A DNA stretch of 33,473 bases from assembly GCA_031266275.1 (NCBI GenBank), contig JAISBI010000017.1:1-33473 (forward strand), read 5' to 3'. A program made the position numbers and the translations under genes. Below the pieces are notes generated by a model that was given only the letters and a program-made list of their open reading frames with translations, did not search any database and was not told the DNA's origin. Positions 21,005-28,704 of the stretch are shown here, one piece after another. Numbering within the stretch: position 1 is the first letter of the stretch; every line of letters starts with the position of its first letter. The stretch is from Candidatus Nomurabacteria bacterium (GTDB lineage Bacteria; Patescibacteriota; Saccharimonadia; Saccharimonadales; Saccharimonadaceae).

Positions 21005-23044
21005 TTACAGCCCCAAAACTCCGCCAACTGTAAAGATTGATATAAACAGAATGGCAACCATATTGACGACCTTGATTAAGGCGTTGAGGCCCGGACCAGA
21101 AGTGTCTTTGGTCGGGTCGCCGACAGTGTCGCCGACTACGGCAGCTTTGTGGGCTTCCGAGCCTTTGCCGCCGTACAGGCCGTCCGATTCAATTAATTTT
21201 TTAGCGTTGTCCCATGCGCCACCGGCGTTGTTCAGCGTCATGGCGAGCATTAAGCCAACCACGATAATGCCAATCAACACGCCAGCCAGCGCAGCTGTTC
21301 CCAACAGCCAGCCGACCAGAATCGGCACGACGATGGCCATTGCGCCCGGTAATATCATTTCTTTCAGCGCGGCGCTGGTCACGATATCGACGCATCTGGC
21401 ATAGTCCGGCTTGGCTTTGCCTTTCAGGATGCCCGGAATTTCTTTGAACTGGCGGCGCACTTCGTTAACCACACCCATCGCCGCTTTGGAGACGGCGCGC
21501 ATGGTGACAGAGGTAAAGGCGAACGGCAACAGCCCGCCGATGAGCAAGCCAACCAAGATGACTGGATTGTTAATGGCGAGGTCGATTTCGACGCCGGAAG
21601 TGTTGCCGGCAATCATTTTCTCATAGTAATCTGCGAATAGCGCGAGAGCGCCCAGCGCGGCTGAACCGATGGCGTAGCCTTTGGTAACGGCTTTGGTGGT
21701 GTTGCCGACGGCGTCCAGTTCGTCGGTGATTTCACGCACTTTTTTGGGCTGTTCGCTCATTTCGGCGATGCCACCAGCGTTGTCGGTAATCGGGCCGTAG
21801 CTGTCCAATGCCACAATCATGCCGGCCATTGACAACATAGATACAGCGGCCACTGCAATGCCATATAACCCGTTACCATCGAATCCGCCGGCCACGAAAA
21901 AGGCTACCAAGATGCCGGCGATGATAGTGATGACTGGCAAAATCGTCGACTCCATGCCGAAGCTCAAACCGGAAATCACATTGGTGCCGGCGCCAGTTTC
22001 AGAGGCGGCGGCGATAGCTTTGACCGGACGGTGCTTGGTCGAAGTGTAATATTCGGTGAAAATGAACATTAACACCGTGATGGCGATGCCAATGAGCGCC
22101 ACCCAGAAATAAGTCATATTACCGAAAATCCAATTGGTGATGAATAGAAACGCGACGCCCGAGAATATAGCCGCCGCCGCGACGCCTTTATACAGCGCGT
22201 TCATGATTTTTTTCGATCGACCGAGCCGAACGAAGAAAATCGCGATGATTGAGGCGATGATGGCGACTGAACCCAGTGCCAATGGATAAACGACTTCTCT
22301 AGCTTCGAACGTGCCGCCGCTGATGGTCGATCCGATTAACATCGAAGCCAGCAATGTCACGGCATAAGTCTCGAACAGGTCCGCACCCATGCCGGCGCAG
22401 TCACCGACATTGTCACCGACATTGTCCGCGATGGTGGCTGGATTGCGCGGGTCGTCTTCGGGGATTCCCGCTTCGACTTTGCCGACGATGTCCGCACCGA
22501 CATCAGCCGCTTTGGTATAAATACCGCCGCCGACGCGCGCGAATAGTGAAATCAACGACGCCCCGAAGCCGAAACCGACCACAAGATTGACATCGCGGAA
22601 AATAATATACATCAGGCTGACGCCCAACATGCTGAGCCCGACCACTGCCAGACCGGTCACCGAGCCACCACGAAAAGCCACCCGCAGAGCCTGCTTCAGC
22701 GAATTTCGCGCCGCCGCCGCTGTCCGAACGTTCGACCGCACCGACACGTTCATGCCGATAAATCCAGCCACGCCAGAAGCAATCGCACCAATGGCGAAAG
22801 ATGCGGCCAAATTCCAGCCCAAAGCGAAACCAATCACCAAAGCCAAAACCACCGCTACAACAGCGATAGTCATATACTGACGTTTGAGATAAGCCATCGC
22901 GCCCTCTTGAATGGCCCTAGCAATTTCTTGCATTTTTTTGTCGCCTGACTTCTCTTTGAGCACGCGCCACGCCAGCAGCCCAGCTGCAATCAGCGAAATC
23001 GCGCCCGCAATCGGAGCCAAGTAAATGAAAATAGAGTAATCCAT
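21005..23044 (-). CDS. hppA: Membrane-bound proton-pumping pyrophosphatase, K+-independent type
   Basis: A 679-aa integral membrane enzyme that couples hydrolysis of pyrophosphate to ion export, with about 16 membrane spans. Catalytic loops are intact: [40 protein letters not shown], and the C-terminal [20 protein letters not shown]. The subtype-defining position reads [19 protein letters not shown]: Lys after TT is typical of K+-independent H+-pumping enzymes, where K+-dependent ones have Ala. In a CPR cell with little respiration it would be a main source of proton motive force from the pyrophosphate released by biosynthesis such as the synthetases nearby. AAGGAGGAAG lies before the ATG; single gene with promoter and terminator. 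Confidence 0.96.
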   Translation of the reverse strand: MDYSIFIYLAPIAGAISLIAAGLLAWRVLKEKSGDKKMQEIARAIQEGAMAYLKRQYMTIAVVAVVLALVIGFALGWNLAASFAIGAIASGVAGFIGMNVSVRSNVRTAAAARNSLKQALRVAFRGGSVTGLAVVGLSMLGVSLMYIIFRDVNLVVGFGFGASLISLFARVGGGIYTKAADVGADIVGKVEAGIPEDDPRNPATIADNVGDNVGDCAGMGADLFETYAVTLLASMLIGSTISGGTFEAREVVYPLALGSVAIIASIIAIFFVRLGRSKKIMNALYKGVAAAAIFSGVAFLFITNWIFGNMTYFWVALIGIAITVLMFIFTEYYTSTKHRPVKAIAAASETGAGTNVISGLSFGMESTILPVITIIAGILVAFFVAGGFDGNGLYGIAVAAVSMLSMAGMIVALDSYGPITDNAGGIAEMSEQPKKVREITDELDAVGNTTKAVTKGYAIGSAALGALALFADYYEKMIAGNTSGVEIDLAINNPVILVGLLIGGLLPFAFTSVTMRAVSKAAMGVVNEVRRQFKEIPGILKGKAKPDYARCVDIVTSAALKEMILPGAMAIVVPILVGWLLGTAALAGVLIGIIVVGLMLAMTLNNAGGAWDNAKKLIESDGLYGGKGSEAHKAAVVGDTVGDPTKDTSGPGLNALIKVVNMVAILFISIFTVGGVLGL

Positions 23045-23087
23045 AACTCTTTCTTCCTCCTTTTAAAGTTAATGTTTTTACTCATGA

Positions 23088-23115
23088 ATAATAACACAGA
23101 ACGCGAAAATTTCAA
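23088..23115 (-). promoter_or_regulatory. Promoter of hppA
   Basis: Minus strand: TTGAAA (23115-23110), 16 bp, TATTAT (23093-23088) preceded by TGTG. It gives a leader of about 35 nt ending in AAGGAGG. Confidence 0.6.
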
Positions 23116-23129
23116 AATCGGCGGTGGAT

Positions 23130-24662
23130 TTAAGTTTTCTTAGCCGGCTTTTGCTGGCTTTCATTGGCTGGCACGTGGACGCCCTCTTTGCGCAGTTGGG
23201 CGCGGATTTTGGTGCGGGCGCGGGGCGTGATGACTTTTTTAATCCAATCTAGCTTCGGCAAAATGCCGCTGCGGGTGATGACTTCGATGACGTCGCCGGT
23301 GTGGAGCGGTTCGTCGAAACCGACGATTTGGCCGTTGACTTTGACGCTGTGAGTGGTTTTGCCGATGTCGGTGTGGAGGCGAAAAGCGAAATCGAGCGGC
23401 AGCGCGCCCTCTGGCAGATCGAAAATGTCGCCACTTGGCGTATAAACGAAAATACGGTCGGAAAACAGTTTCATCTGGAGCTTTTTGATGTCGACTTCTT
23501 CGCCGGCCTGCAATCTCTCGGCGGTTTTGTGCAGATCGGCCACCCAATTCATGCCCTCTGGCAAGCCGGAAATTTGGCCGCCGCTTTTATAAATGTCGGT
23601 CAACTTTTGTTCATTATAATGAAAGCCAGCCGCCAATCCGCGCTCGGCGAATTCGTGCATTTCGTGAGTGCGAATTTGGAACTCGACGAACAGCTCTTCG
23701 TCGTTTTCGTCATAGCTCTGGACAGTGGTGTGGAGCGAGCGGTAACCATTAGCTTTGGGGCGCGAAATGTAATCTTTGACGCGTCCCTCCATCGGAATGA
23801 AGAGGTGGTGCAAGATCCCCAGTACTTTGTAACAATCGTCTTCGCTGCCGACAACGATACGCAGGGCAATCAGATCATAAATGCGGTCGAAGTCTTGCTC
23901 GTATTTGTCAAGCTTCTTATGCAGAGAATAGACGGATTTGGTGCGGCCGTCCATTTCATATTTGATTTTCTGCTTTTTCAATTCAGCCTCAACTTCTTGC
24001 TTGACGCTGTCAAGTCGGTGCGAGGCGCTGCCGACCCGTTTTTTCAGCTGTTTTTTGAGGAAATTAAATCGTTCATTGTTGAGATATTGAAAGCTAATTT
24101 CTTCTAAACGCACGCGAACTTGGCCCATGTTGAGCCGGTCGGCGAGGGGTGCAAAAACCCGCAGTGATTCCATGGCAATTTTCTGCTGTTTAGATTTGGA
24201 TAAGGAATTCAACGTCTCAAGATTATGCAATCGGTCGGCGATTTTAATGATGACGACGCGAATGTCTTGGCCGGTTGCAATCAACAGTTTGGCGAGATTG
24301 TCTTTGGTCTGAGGCAGATAAGTATCGATTTCGCGCATGCCTTTGCGAATTTGCCCAAGCTTAGTCACGCCGTTGACGAGGAATGCTACGTTGCGACCGA
24401 ACTGCGCTTCAATATCCTCTATAGTCGAATCAGTGTCTTCGACCGTATCATGTAAGATACCGGCGACGATGGAGTCAATGTCCATCTCCCATTCGATCAA
24501 AGTGTCGGCTACCGCCAAAGGATGTCGAATAAACGGCTCGCCGGTCAAGCGCTTTTGACCTTTGTGAGCGCGGCTGGCGAAATCAATCGCCGCCGCCAAT
24601 TTGTCGACCTGTCTGCGCTCGAATTTTCCGCGCGCTCTTTCCAAAACTTTGTCGTGCTTCAT
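23130..24662 (-). CDS. Short RelA/SpoT-type (p)ppGpp synthetase/hydrolase
   Basis: A 510-aa enzyme that makes and degrades the alarmone (p)ppGpp. Domains: HD hydrolase (RHPLAVADTLIEW, GILHDTVEDTDSTIEDIE), synthetase (KSVYSLHKKLDKYEQDFDRI, YDLIALRIVVG, RVKDYISRPKANGYRSLHTT, VEFQIRTHEMHEFAERG) and a TGS domain (RIFVYTPSGDIFDLPEGALP). The usual C-terminal helical, zinc-finger/RRM and ACT domains (about 200 residues) are missing. The motif after AERG, usually AAHW, reads AAGFHYNEQ here. The hydrolase signature is intact, so it is probably bifunctional. Without the ribosome-sensing C-terminus, regulation must differ from classic RelA. Leaderless start. Confidence 0.92.
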   Translation of the reverse strand: MKHDKVLERARGKFERRQVDKLAAAIDFASRAHKGQKRLTGEPFIRHPLAVADTLIEWEMDIDSIVAGILHDTVEDTDSTIEDIEAQFGRNVAFLVNGVTKLGQIRKGMREIDTYLPQTKDNLAKLLIATGQDIRVVIIKIADRLHNLETLNSLSKSKQQKIAMESLRVFAPLADRLNMGQVRVRLEEISFQYLNNERFNFLKKQLKKRVGSASHRLDSVKQEVEAELKKQKIKYEMDGRTKSVYSLHKKLDKYEQDFDRIYDLIALRIVVGSEDDCYKVLGILHHLFIPMEGRVKDYISRPKANGYRSLHTTVQSYDENDEELFVEFQIRTHEMHEFAERGLAAGFHYNEQKLTDIYKSGGQISGLPEGMNWVADLHKTAERLQAGEEVDIKKLQMKLFSDRIFVYTPSGDIFDLPEGALPLDFAFRLHTDIGKTTHSVKVNGQIVGFDEPLHTGDVIEVITRSGILPKLDWIKKVITPRARTKIRAQLRKEGVHVPANESQQKPAKKT

Positions 24663-24669
24663 GTCATCT

Positions 24670-24680
24670 ATTGTAGCACA
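24670..24680 (-). promoter_or_regulatory. Extended -10 giving leaderless relA/spoT mRNA
   Basis: Minus strand TGTGCTACAAT ends 7 nt before the ATG at 24662. No ribosome-binding site and no clear -35 are visible. Divergent from the promoter at 24703. Confidence 0.6.
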
Positions 24681-24702
24681 GCTGGTTTGGTTATCGCTAG
24701 TG

Positions 24703-24731
24703 TTTACTTTTCCGATTAATTATGATATAAC
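24703..24731 (+). promoter_or_regulatory. Promoter of the 24819 gene
   Basis: TTTACT (24703-24708), 17 bp, TATAAC (24726-24731), divergent from relA/spoT. The leader is about 80 nt. Confidence 0.55.
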
Positions 24732-24818
24732 TTCGATATTAGCTAGATTATTTGACTAATGCACATAATATCCAAAGAACAAAATCACAGAGGACGTCAT
24801 AGAAAGGAAGTGGTAATT

Positions 24819-25820
24819 GTGACAGAATGGAAAGAAAAGAGCCTGCAAAGCGGCATCTCGCCAGACGATTTGGCAGTAATCAAACAGTTGATAATGGGGC
24901 TTCCGCCGCCGCGAGTGCGCGAGGCAATCGCCAAACGGGATATCGGCTTATTGTTGCCGGACGGAATTCAATCAGGGTCCAGAAACGAAGTACTGGCGAA
25001 GTGCGGCTATGCTTGCTTCGATGAATATTTACCATCGCTCGCTGAGCAGTGGGAATCGTTCAAAACGACTTACACTACATGCATAATTAGACATGATCCG
25101 GTTTTGAATGCCAAATTCGACACGATAGTCGGGCATGATAGAAAACTGCCATTTTGGCTGAAGCCCGAGTCTGATGAAGCGATTAATCACTTGATCGACA
25201 CGGCCGGCTCGTACGTATTGGATTTCGGCGGTCGTCATGCCCAGACCATGAGAAACAGCCAGCTAGTCATATTCTGGCTGGGCGACCCGAACGAGACAAT
25301 CTTCTTTTACTACAAGTTGCTACAGGCACGGATGGCGGCGCTAAAGACCGTTCAAACAAAGCGCTCAGATGACGTCGACGTCAGTTGTCAGATGGGTGAC
25401 GAAGACTTTTATAAAAGGGTTAAGACGTTGAACGAGTCGGCCTATGATTACGGCCGTAAACCCGGCGTATTTATAATTGATGGCTTCAATATGGTCGACA
25501 ACACGGATTGTTGGAGCTGTGATGAGGCTCGTAAAAAAGCTGTTGGCAAAACAAATTACTGGCTGGCTTCATTTGAGGCTTTAGCAATGTATGCTTATGC
25601 TGACCCAGAGCTTTTTCGAGCGCAGGACCAGAGGAAGTTGCCAACAGTTGATTTGGCTGGTACTGAAGTGAGAGACGGGAAATGTGAATTTGATAGTTTT
25701 TCGTTTACTCTCTCTACGCGCGGGCATCGGAACTATGAGATTGGGCTATGTGACTCCAGTTTCGTCTGTTCGCCGCCGGTCGCCAGGCCATCGTTCACCG
25801 GTGTCCAGAGGATTTTGTGA
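24819..25820 (+). CDS. Unknown 333-aa protein
   Basis: Not recognised. The start is probably GTG 24819, 8 nt after AAAGGAAG; an ATG at 24759 has no such site. The protein is soluble with a mixed alpha/beta pattern, early helix (DDLAVIKQLIMGLPPPRVRE) then a central region rich in aromatic residues (VIFWLGDPNETIFFYYKLLQ) and several Cys (CWSCDEA, CEFDSF, LCDSSFVC) near the C-terminus. The sequence CWSCDEARKKAVGKTNYWLA and the later TVDLAGTEVRDGKCEF stand out as candidate active or structural sites. The C-terminal VCSPPVARPSFTGVQRIL is reminiscent of surface-exposed proteins but no signal is seen. Flanked by its own promoter and terminator, so it is a single-gene unit. Confidence 0.7.
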   Translation: MTEWKEKSLQSGISPDDLAVIKQLIMGLPPPRVREAIAKRDIGLLLPDGIQSGSRNEVLAKCGYACFDEYLPSLAEQWESFKTTYTTCIIRHDPVLNAKFDTIVGHDRKLPFWLKPESDEAINHLIDTAGSYVLDFGGRHAQTMRNSQLVIFWLGDPNETIFFYYKLLQARMAALKTVQTKRSDDVDVSCQMGDEDFYKRVKTLNESAYDYGRKPGVFIIDGFNMVDNTDCWSCDEARKKAVGKTNYWLASFEALAMYAYADPELFRAQDQRKLPTVDLAGTEVRDGKCEFDSFSFTLSTRGHRNYEIGLCDSSFVCSPPVARPSFTGVQRIL

Positions 25821-25828
25821 GCTTTGAG

Positions 25829-25864
25829 AAAACCGCTCTTCATTGGGGTGGTTTTTCTTTTTTT
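25829..25864 (+). terminator. Intrinsic terminator
   Basis: AAAACCGC (25829-25836) pairs with GTGGTTTT (25848-25855), including one G-T wobble, followed by a long T-rich run. Ends the 24819 transcript. Confidence 0.85.
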
Positions 25865-25909
25865 GAGGGATTAATTTGTATTGGACTTCGCAGTTACTAC
25901 CGACTGGTA

Positions 25910-26043
25910 TTGACTTTTTACATGAAGTGTGCTATAATGGAGATGTAAGGTTGTTAATTTAGCCTAGTACCTAGACAAATTGCTAAACTTTGTCGGGTTT
26001 TGGGTGCCGTTATTTTTATTTCATCAGAAAGGACAGAAGGATT
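25910..26043 (+). promoter_or_regulatory. Promoter and leader of cassette A
   Basis: TTGACT (25910-25915), 17 bp, TATAAT (25933-25938) with AAGTGTGC before the -10, then a leader of about 100 nt. The segment matches 28300-28422 over most of its length, including the blocks GGTATTGACTTTTT, AAGTGTGCTATAATGG, ATTGCTAAA and GTTTTGGGTG. A hairpin GACAAA/TTTGTC flanks ATTGCTAAA. An ATG-TAA minimal ORF occurs right after the -10. This is a duplicated expression module with a possible regulatory leader. Confidence 0.7.
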
Positions 26044-26298
26044 ATGACAAAAAGACTGAAAGCGTGGCAGATTTTGATTGCGATAAGCGCGGCGTTTTTC
26101 GCAGTGGCCGCTGTAACCGCTGGCTTGGTAGTGATCGGTCGTGTAATATCGACCGATACGACGAGCTATGTTATCTCAGCCACAGGAATTGTCGGGTTCG
26201 TACTAGCATGCATTGCTTACATTGCTCATTTGAGCGATGCGCAGGGTCGCTACGAGACTCGCTTTATGGGCAGCGACGAAAATTATCGCAAGTATTGA
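26044..26298 (+). CDS. Small two-helix membrane protein (cassette A, first gene)
   Basis: An 84-aa protein: basic start (MTKRLKAWQ), transmembrane helices at about 9-30 and 44-65, then a soluble polar tail (LSDAQGRYETRFMGSDENYR). It is preceded by AGAAGGA. Not recognised. It forms a two-gene unit with the 26323 gene behind a leader that is duplicated in front of another small membrane protein at 28423. Size and topology recall toxin- or regulator-type peptides, but this is only an impression. Confidence 0.65.
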   Translation: MTKRLKAWQILIAISAAFFAVAAVTAGLVVIGRVISTDTTSYVISATGIVGFVLACIAYIAHLSDAQGRYETRFMGSDENYRKY

Positions 26299-26322
26299 CG
26301 CCTGAGAAGAAAGGACGAAAAA

Positions 26323-26538
26323 ATGAAACTCATAGTAATATTTTTAATCGCGGCTGCAGCATTCTTCGCTGCCTTCGGGATAATCGCCGGCTTAGTACAT
26401 TTCGATTGCGTGGAATCAACAAAAAATCTGTCCCAGTTGGAAGTGGGACTGATGATTTGCGGGTTTTTGTCAGCGGGTTGTGCGTTTGCGGGATGGGCCG
26501 CCGAAACGGTAAACCACGAGCGTGACCGCAATTACTGA
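26323..26538 (+). CDS. Small two-helix membrane protein (cassette A, second gene)
   Basis: A 71-aa protein with two hydrophobic helices (residues about 3-25 and 43-60) joined by a polar loop (HFDCVESTKNLSQLE) and a charged end (NHERDRNY). AGAAAGGACG lies upstream. Resembles the 26044 product in layout (two helices, Asn/Arg/Tyr-rich tail ending NYRKY vs RDRNY), so the two may be paralogues. Followed by the conserved hairpin element at 26550. Confidence 0.65.
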   Translation: MKLIVIFLIAAAAFFAAFGIIAGLVHFDCVESTKNLSQLEVGLMICGFLSAGCAFAGWAAETVNHERDRNY

Positions 26539-26549
26539 CCAGTATACAA

Positions 26550-26617
26550 GAAAGTTTGGCAATCGCACCCAGCGAAAATCGCCTGTCAGCGATTCATCGC
26601 TGGGCTTTCTTTTTTTC
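26550..26617 (+). terminator. Structured terminator element, copy A
   Basis: Nested pairing: GAAAG/CTTTC outside, CCCAGCG/CGCTGGG, and an inner AATCGC/GCGATT hairpin, then a T-run. The bulge between the first two stems contains a second AATCGC able to compete for GCGATT, so two folds are possible. Nearly the same element occurs at 28705. The unusual complexity suggests more than a simple terminator. Confidence 0.75.
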
Positions 26618-26620
26618 AAA

Positions 26621-26633
26621 CTTGTGCTAAAAT
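26621..26633 (+). promoter_or_regulatory. Extended -10 promoter of gap
   Basis: TTGTGCTAAAAT (the TAAAAT at 26628-26633) matches the recurrent extended -10. A tiny ORF (26645, MKKGGEI) whose codons contain the GGGAGG site of gap ends by overlapping its ATG. Confidence 0.5.
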
Positions 26634-26664
26634 GGATATAGCTAATGAAAAAGGGAGGCGAAAT

Positions 26665-27669
26665 ATGAAAAAAATTGCGATAAATGGCTTTGGGCGGATT
26701 GGACGTCAGGCTTTTAAGGTGGCTTTTGAGCGGGGCGATATAGAGATTGTAGCAATTAATGATTTGGACAAAAATGAGATTTTGGCGCACCTTTTGAAGC
26801 ACGATTCGACTTATGGTGAATATGATAAATCGGTGGACTTTAATGATAACGAATTGATTGTCGACGGGGTTAAAATCAAGACTTTCGCCGAAAATGACGC
26901 GGCCGCGCTTCTCTGGAAAGATTTGGGCGTCGACGTGGTGGTCGAATGCACCGGACATTATGTGGAGCCGGAAAAAGCTCGCGCGCACATCAAGGCGGGC
27001 GCGAAAAAAGTCATCATTTCCGCACCGGCCAAAGGCGAGGGCGCCGATACGATTGTGCTCGGGGTGAATGACGAGAAGATTGACTCGGCGGGCGAGATTA
27101 TTTCCTGCGCTTCCTGCACGACGAATTGCATCGCGCCGGTGATGTCCGTACTAGAGAAGAAATTTGGCGTGGCGAAGGCTTTTATGACGACGGCGCACAG
27201 TTACACTTCCGACCAAAGATTATTAGACAACGCTCATGACGACCCGCGCCGCGCTCGTTCGGCCGCCATTAACATCGTGCCGACTTCGACCGGTGCTTCG
27301 ATTGCTGCGACAGAGGCCATTCCGGAGCTAAAAGGCGTTTTCGGCGGGTTGTCGTTGCGCGTGCCGACGCCGGACGTATCGATTGCCGATTTCGCGGTGC
27401 TTTTGAAGAAGAAGACCACTATTGATGAAGTTAAAAAAGTCTTTAAAGAGGTCGCGAAAGAGCCGTTTTATCAGGGGATTTTGACGGTTACGGAAGATGA
27501 ATTAGTTTCGACCGACTTTTCCGGCAATCCGCATAGTGCCATTGTCGACTTGCCCCTGACCGACTTGATTGACGGCGACTTTTTGAAAGTGGTGGCTTGG
27601 TATGATAATGAGTGGGCCTATGCTAATCGGTTGGTCGAATTGACGGCCGATATAGCAAAAACCGTATAA
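26665..27669 (+). CDS. gap: Glyceraldehyde-3-phosphate dehydrogenase (NAD-type)
   Basis: A 334-aa glycolytic enzyme converting glyceraldehyde-3-phosphate to 1,3-bisphosphoglycerate. Seen: Rossmann start KKIAINGFGRIGRQAFKVAF, catalytic Cys in SCASCTTNCIAPVM, catalytic His in TTAHSYTSDQRLLDNAHDDP, RRARSAAINIVPTSTGA, and C-terminal VVAWYDNEWAYANRLVEL. The Asp after the second strand (INDL) indicates NAD preference. Start 26665 is taken because GGGAGG precedes it; a longer reading from 26632 would run through this site. Single gene between cassette A and khpA. Confidence 0.96.
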   Translation: MKKIAINGFGRIGRQAFKVAFERGDIEIVAINDLDKNEILAHLLKHDSTYGEYDKSVDFNDNELIVDGVKIKTFAENDAAALLWKDLGVDVVVECTGHYVEPEKARAHIKAGAKKVIISAPAKGEGADTIVLGVNDEKIDSAGEIISCASCTTNCIAPVMSVLEKKFGVAKAFMTTAHSYTSDQRLLDNAHDDPRRARSAAINIVPTSTGASIAATEAIPELKGVFGGLSLRVPTPDVSIADFAVLLKKKTTIDEVKKVFKEVAKEPFYQGILTVTEDELVSTDFSGNPHSAIVDLPLTDLIDGDFLKVVAWYDNEWAYANRLVELTADIAKTV

Positions 27670-27702
27670 TTAAATTAAAATTATTAGCATAATGGCGCGA
27701 AG

Positions 27703-27713
27703 TGTGCTATAAT
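27703..27713 (+). promoter_or_regulatory. Extended -10 promoter of khpA
   Basis: TGTGCTATAAT (27703-27713) is the best in-window match to the recurrent extended -10. A possible -35 is TTAGCA 18 bp upstream. A 4-codon ORF ATG AAA GGA GAA TAA contains the AAAGGAG site just before the khpA ATG. Confidence 0.6.
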
Positions 27714-27745
27714 AGAGGTGTTCATTAGTATGAAAGGAGAATAAA

Positions 27746-28162
27746 ATGGCTACTATTGACGAGCAATTCGTAGAGTATATTATTAAGAGTGTGGTGGATT
27801 GTCCCGATGATGTGAAAATCGACCGTACAGAAGACGACAGGGGAATCTTGCTGTCTTTGACCGTGCACCCCGATGATTTGGGGCGCGTAATCGGCAAAGG
27901 TGGTGCGACAGCGCAGAGCTTGCGTAATCTTCTGCGGGCGTTGGGCATGAAAAATGATGCTCGATATAACCTGAAAATCGTTGATGTCGATCGGCCGGAA
28001 GGCAGTAGGAGGGGCGACGACGACAGTGGCGTTGTAAAAAATACAACACCAAAAAAGTCCGACGATGTGGAAAAATCTACTGATGCGGATGTGGAAAAAG
28101 ACGACGATTTAGCGTCGAAAACTCGCGCTGAGCTTGCAGAACTAGATGACCTTGATATATAA
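27746..28162 (+). CDS. khpA: KH-domain RNA-binding protein KhpA with acidic tail
   Basis: RNA chaperone-like protein; KhpA works with KhpB in RNA binding and cell-wall or division control in Firmicutes. Residues 1-75 form the KH fold with the conserved loop VIGKGGATAQSLRNLLRALG. Residues about 85-138 are an added acidic, Asp/Lys-rich tail not usual in the about 80-aa family. The tail includes the palindrome copy at 28031 (VVKNTTPKK), which may mark insertion of extra sequence. AAAGGAG precedes ATG. Confidence 0.88.
   Translation: MATIDEQFVEYIIKSVVDCPDDVKIDRTEDDRGILLSLTVHPDDLGRVIGKGGATAQSLRNLLRALGMKNDARYNLKIVDVDRPEGSRRGDDDSGVVKNTTPKKSDDVEKSTDADVEKDDDLASKTRAELAELDDLDI
28031..28047. repeat. Dispersed palindrome, copy 5 (khpA tail)
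   Basis: GTTGTAAAAAATACAAC, in frame as VVKNTT. It is preceded by GGC where the other coding copies have AGT. It lies in the non-conserved C-terminal extension of KhpA, consistent with the idea that the palindrome settles in permissive coding DNA. Confidence 0.8.
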
Positions 28163-28169
28163 TCAGCGT

Positions 28170-28254
28170 TAGGTTATCCTATTGGAAAGAGGAGACCATA
28201 TAAGAGTGAGAGTCTTATATGTTCAAGAAAACTGCTCCACGGGGCAGTTTTTTT
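28170..28254 (+). ncRNA. Candidate small RNA downstream of khpA
   Basis: TTGCAG (28134-28139), 18 bp, TATAAT (28158-28163) lies over the khpA stop. It is followed by two hairpins: CATATAAGA/TCTTATATG (28197-28221), and the terminator AAAACTGC/GCAGTTTT (28228-28251) with T-run. No ORF fits. It could instead be the khpA 3' untranslated region with a processing hairpin. Confidence 0.35.
28228..28254 (+). terminator. Intrinsic terminator after khpA
   Basis: AAAACTGC (28228-28235) pairs with GCAGTTTT (28244-28251), followed by T residues to 28254. Confidence 0.85.
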
Positions 28255-28299
28255 GGTGAAGAAAATCCGTGCTAAATTTCATAAATATGCCGGTTGGTA

Positions 28300-28422
28300 T
28301 TGACTTTTTATATAAAGTGTGCTATAATGGGAGTGTAGGGCTATTGATTTAACCCAGCACCTTGTCAGATTGCTAAATTTTGCCTTGGTTTTGGGTGTTT
28401 ATTACAGAAAGTACAGAAGAAA
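28300..28422 (+). promoter_or_regulatory. Promoter and leader of cassette B
   Basis: TTGACT (28300-28305), 17 bp, TATAAT (28323-28328) with AAGTGTGC before the -10. The promoter and leader align with those of cassette A at 25910. A GTG-TAG minimal frame follows the -10, where cassette A has ATG-TAA. The conserved leader suggests a shared regulator or RNA element. Confidence 0.7.
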
Positions 28423-28695
28423 ATGGATACGAATCCAAATGAGGATAAATTGAATGCAGAAGAACACAGGAAAGCCGATACGTATCGATGGTTTGAGAAA
28501 TTGCCCGTGGTCATATTTCCGATATGGATTTTGGCGATGGTGCAGTTCTCATTCTGCACGTTTATCGGGGTTATAGACTCGGCCAGAGAGACAGCCATGA
28601 TGATAACGAGCAATACCATCATGATTACGCTGACAATCGCACTTCTCGTTTCATTTGGAATCAGTTATATTTATGCTGAGTTTTTCAAAGAGTGA
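28423..28695 (+). CDS. Small two-helix membrane protein (cassette B)
   Basis: A 90-aa protein. The first 25 residues are charged and soluble (MDTNPNEDKLNAEEHRKADT); helices lie at about 28-52 and 63-84, ending AEFFKE. Sequence is not obviously homologous to the cassette A proteins although promoter, leader and 3' hairpin are. The start site has only a weak GAAAG upstream. Not recognised. Confidence 0.6.
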   Translation: MDTNPNEDKLNAEEHRKADTYRWFEKLPVVIFPIWILAMVQFSFCTFIGVIDSARETAMMITSNTIMITLTIALLVSFGISYIYAEFFKE

Positions 28696-28704
28696 GTTAT
28701 TTTA

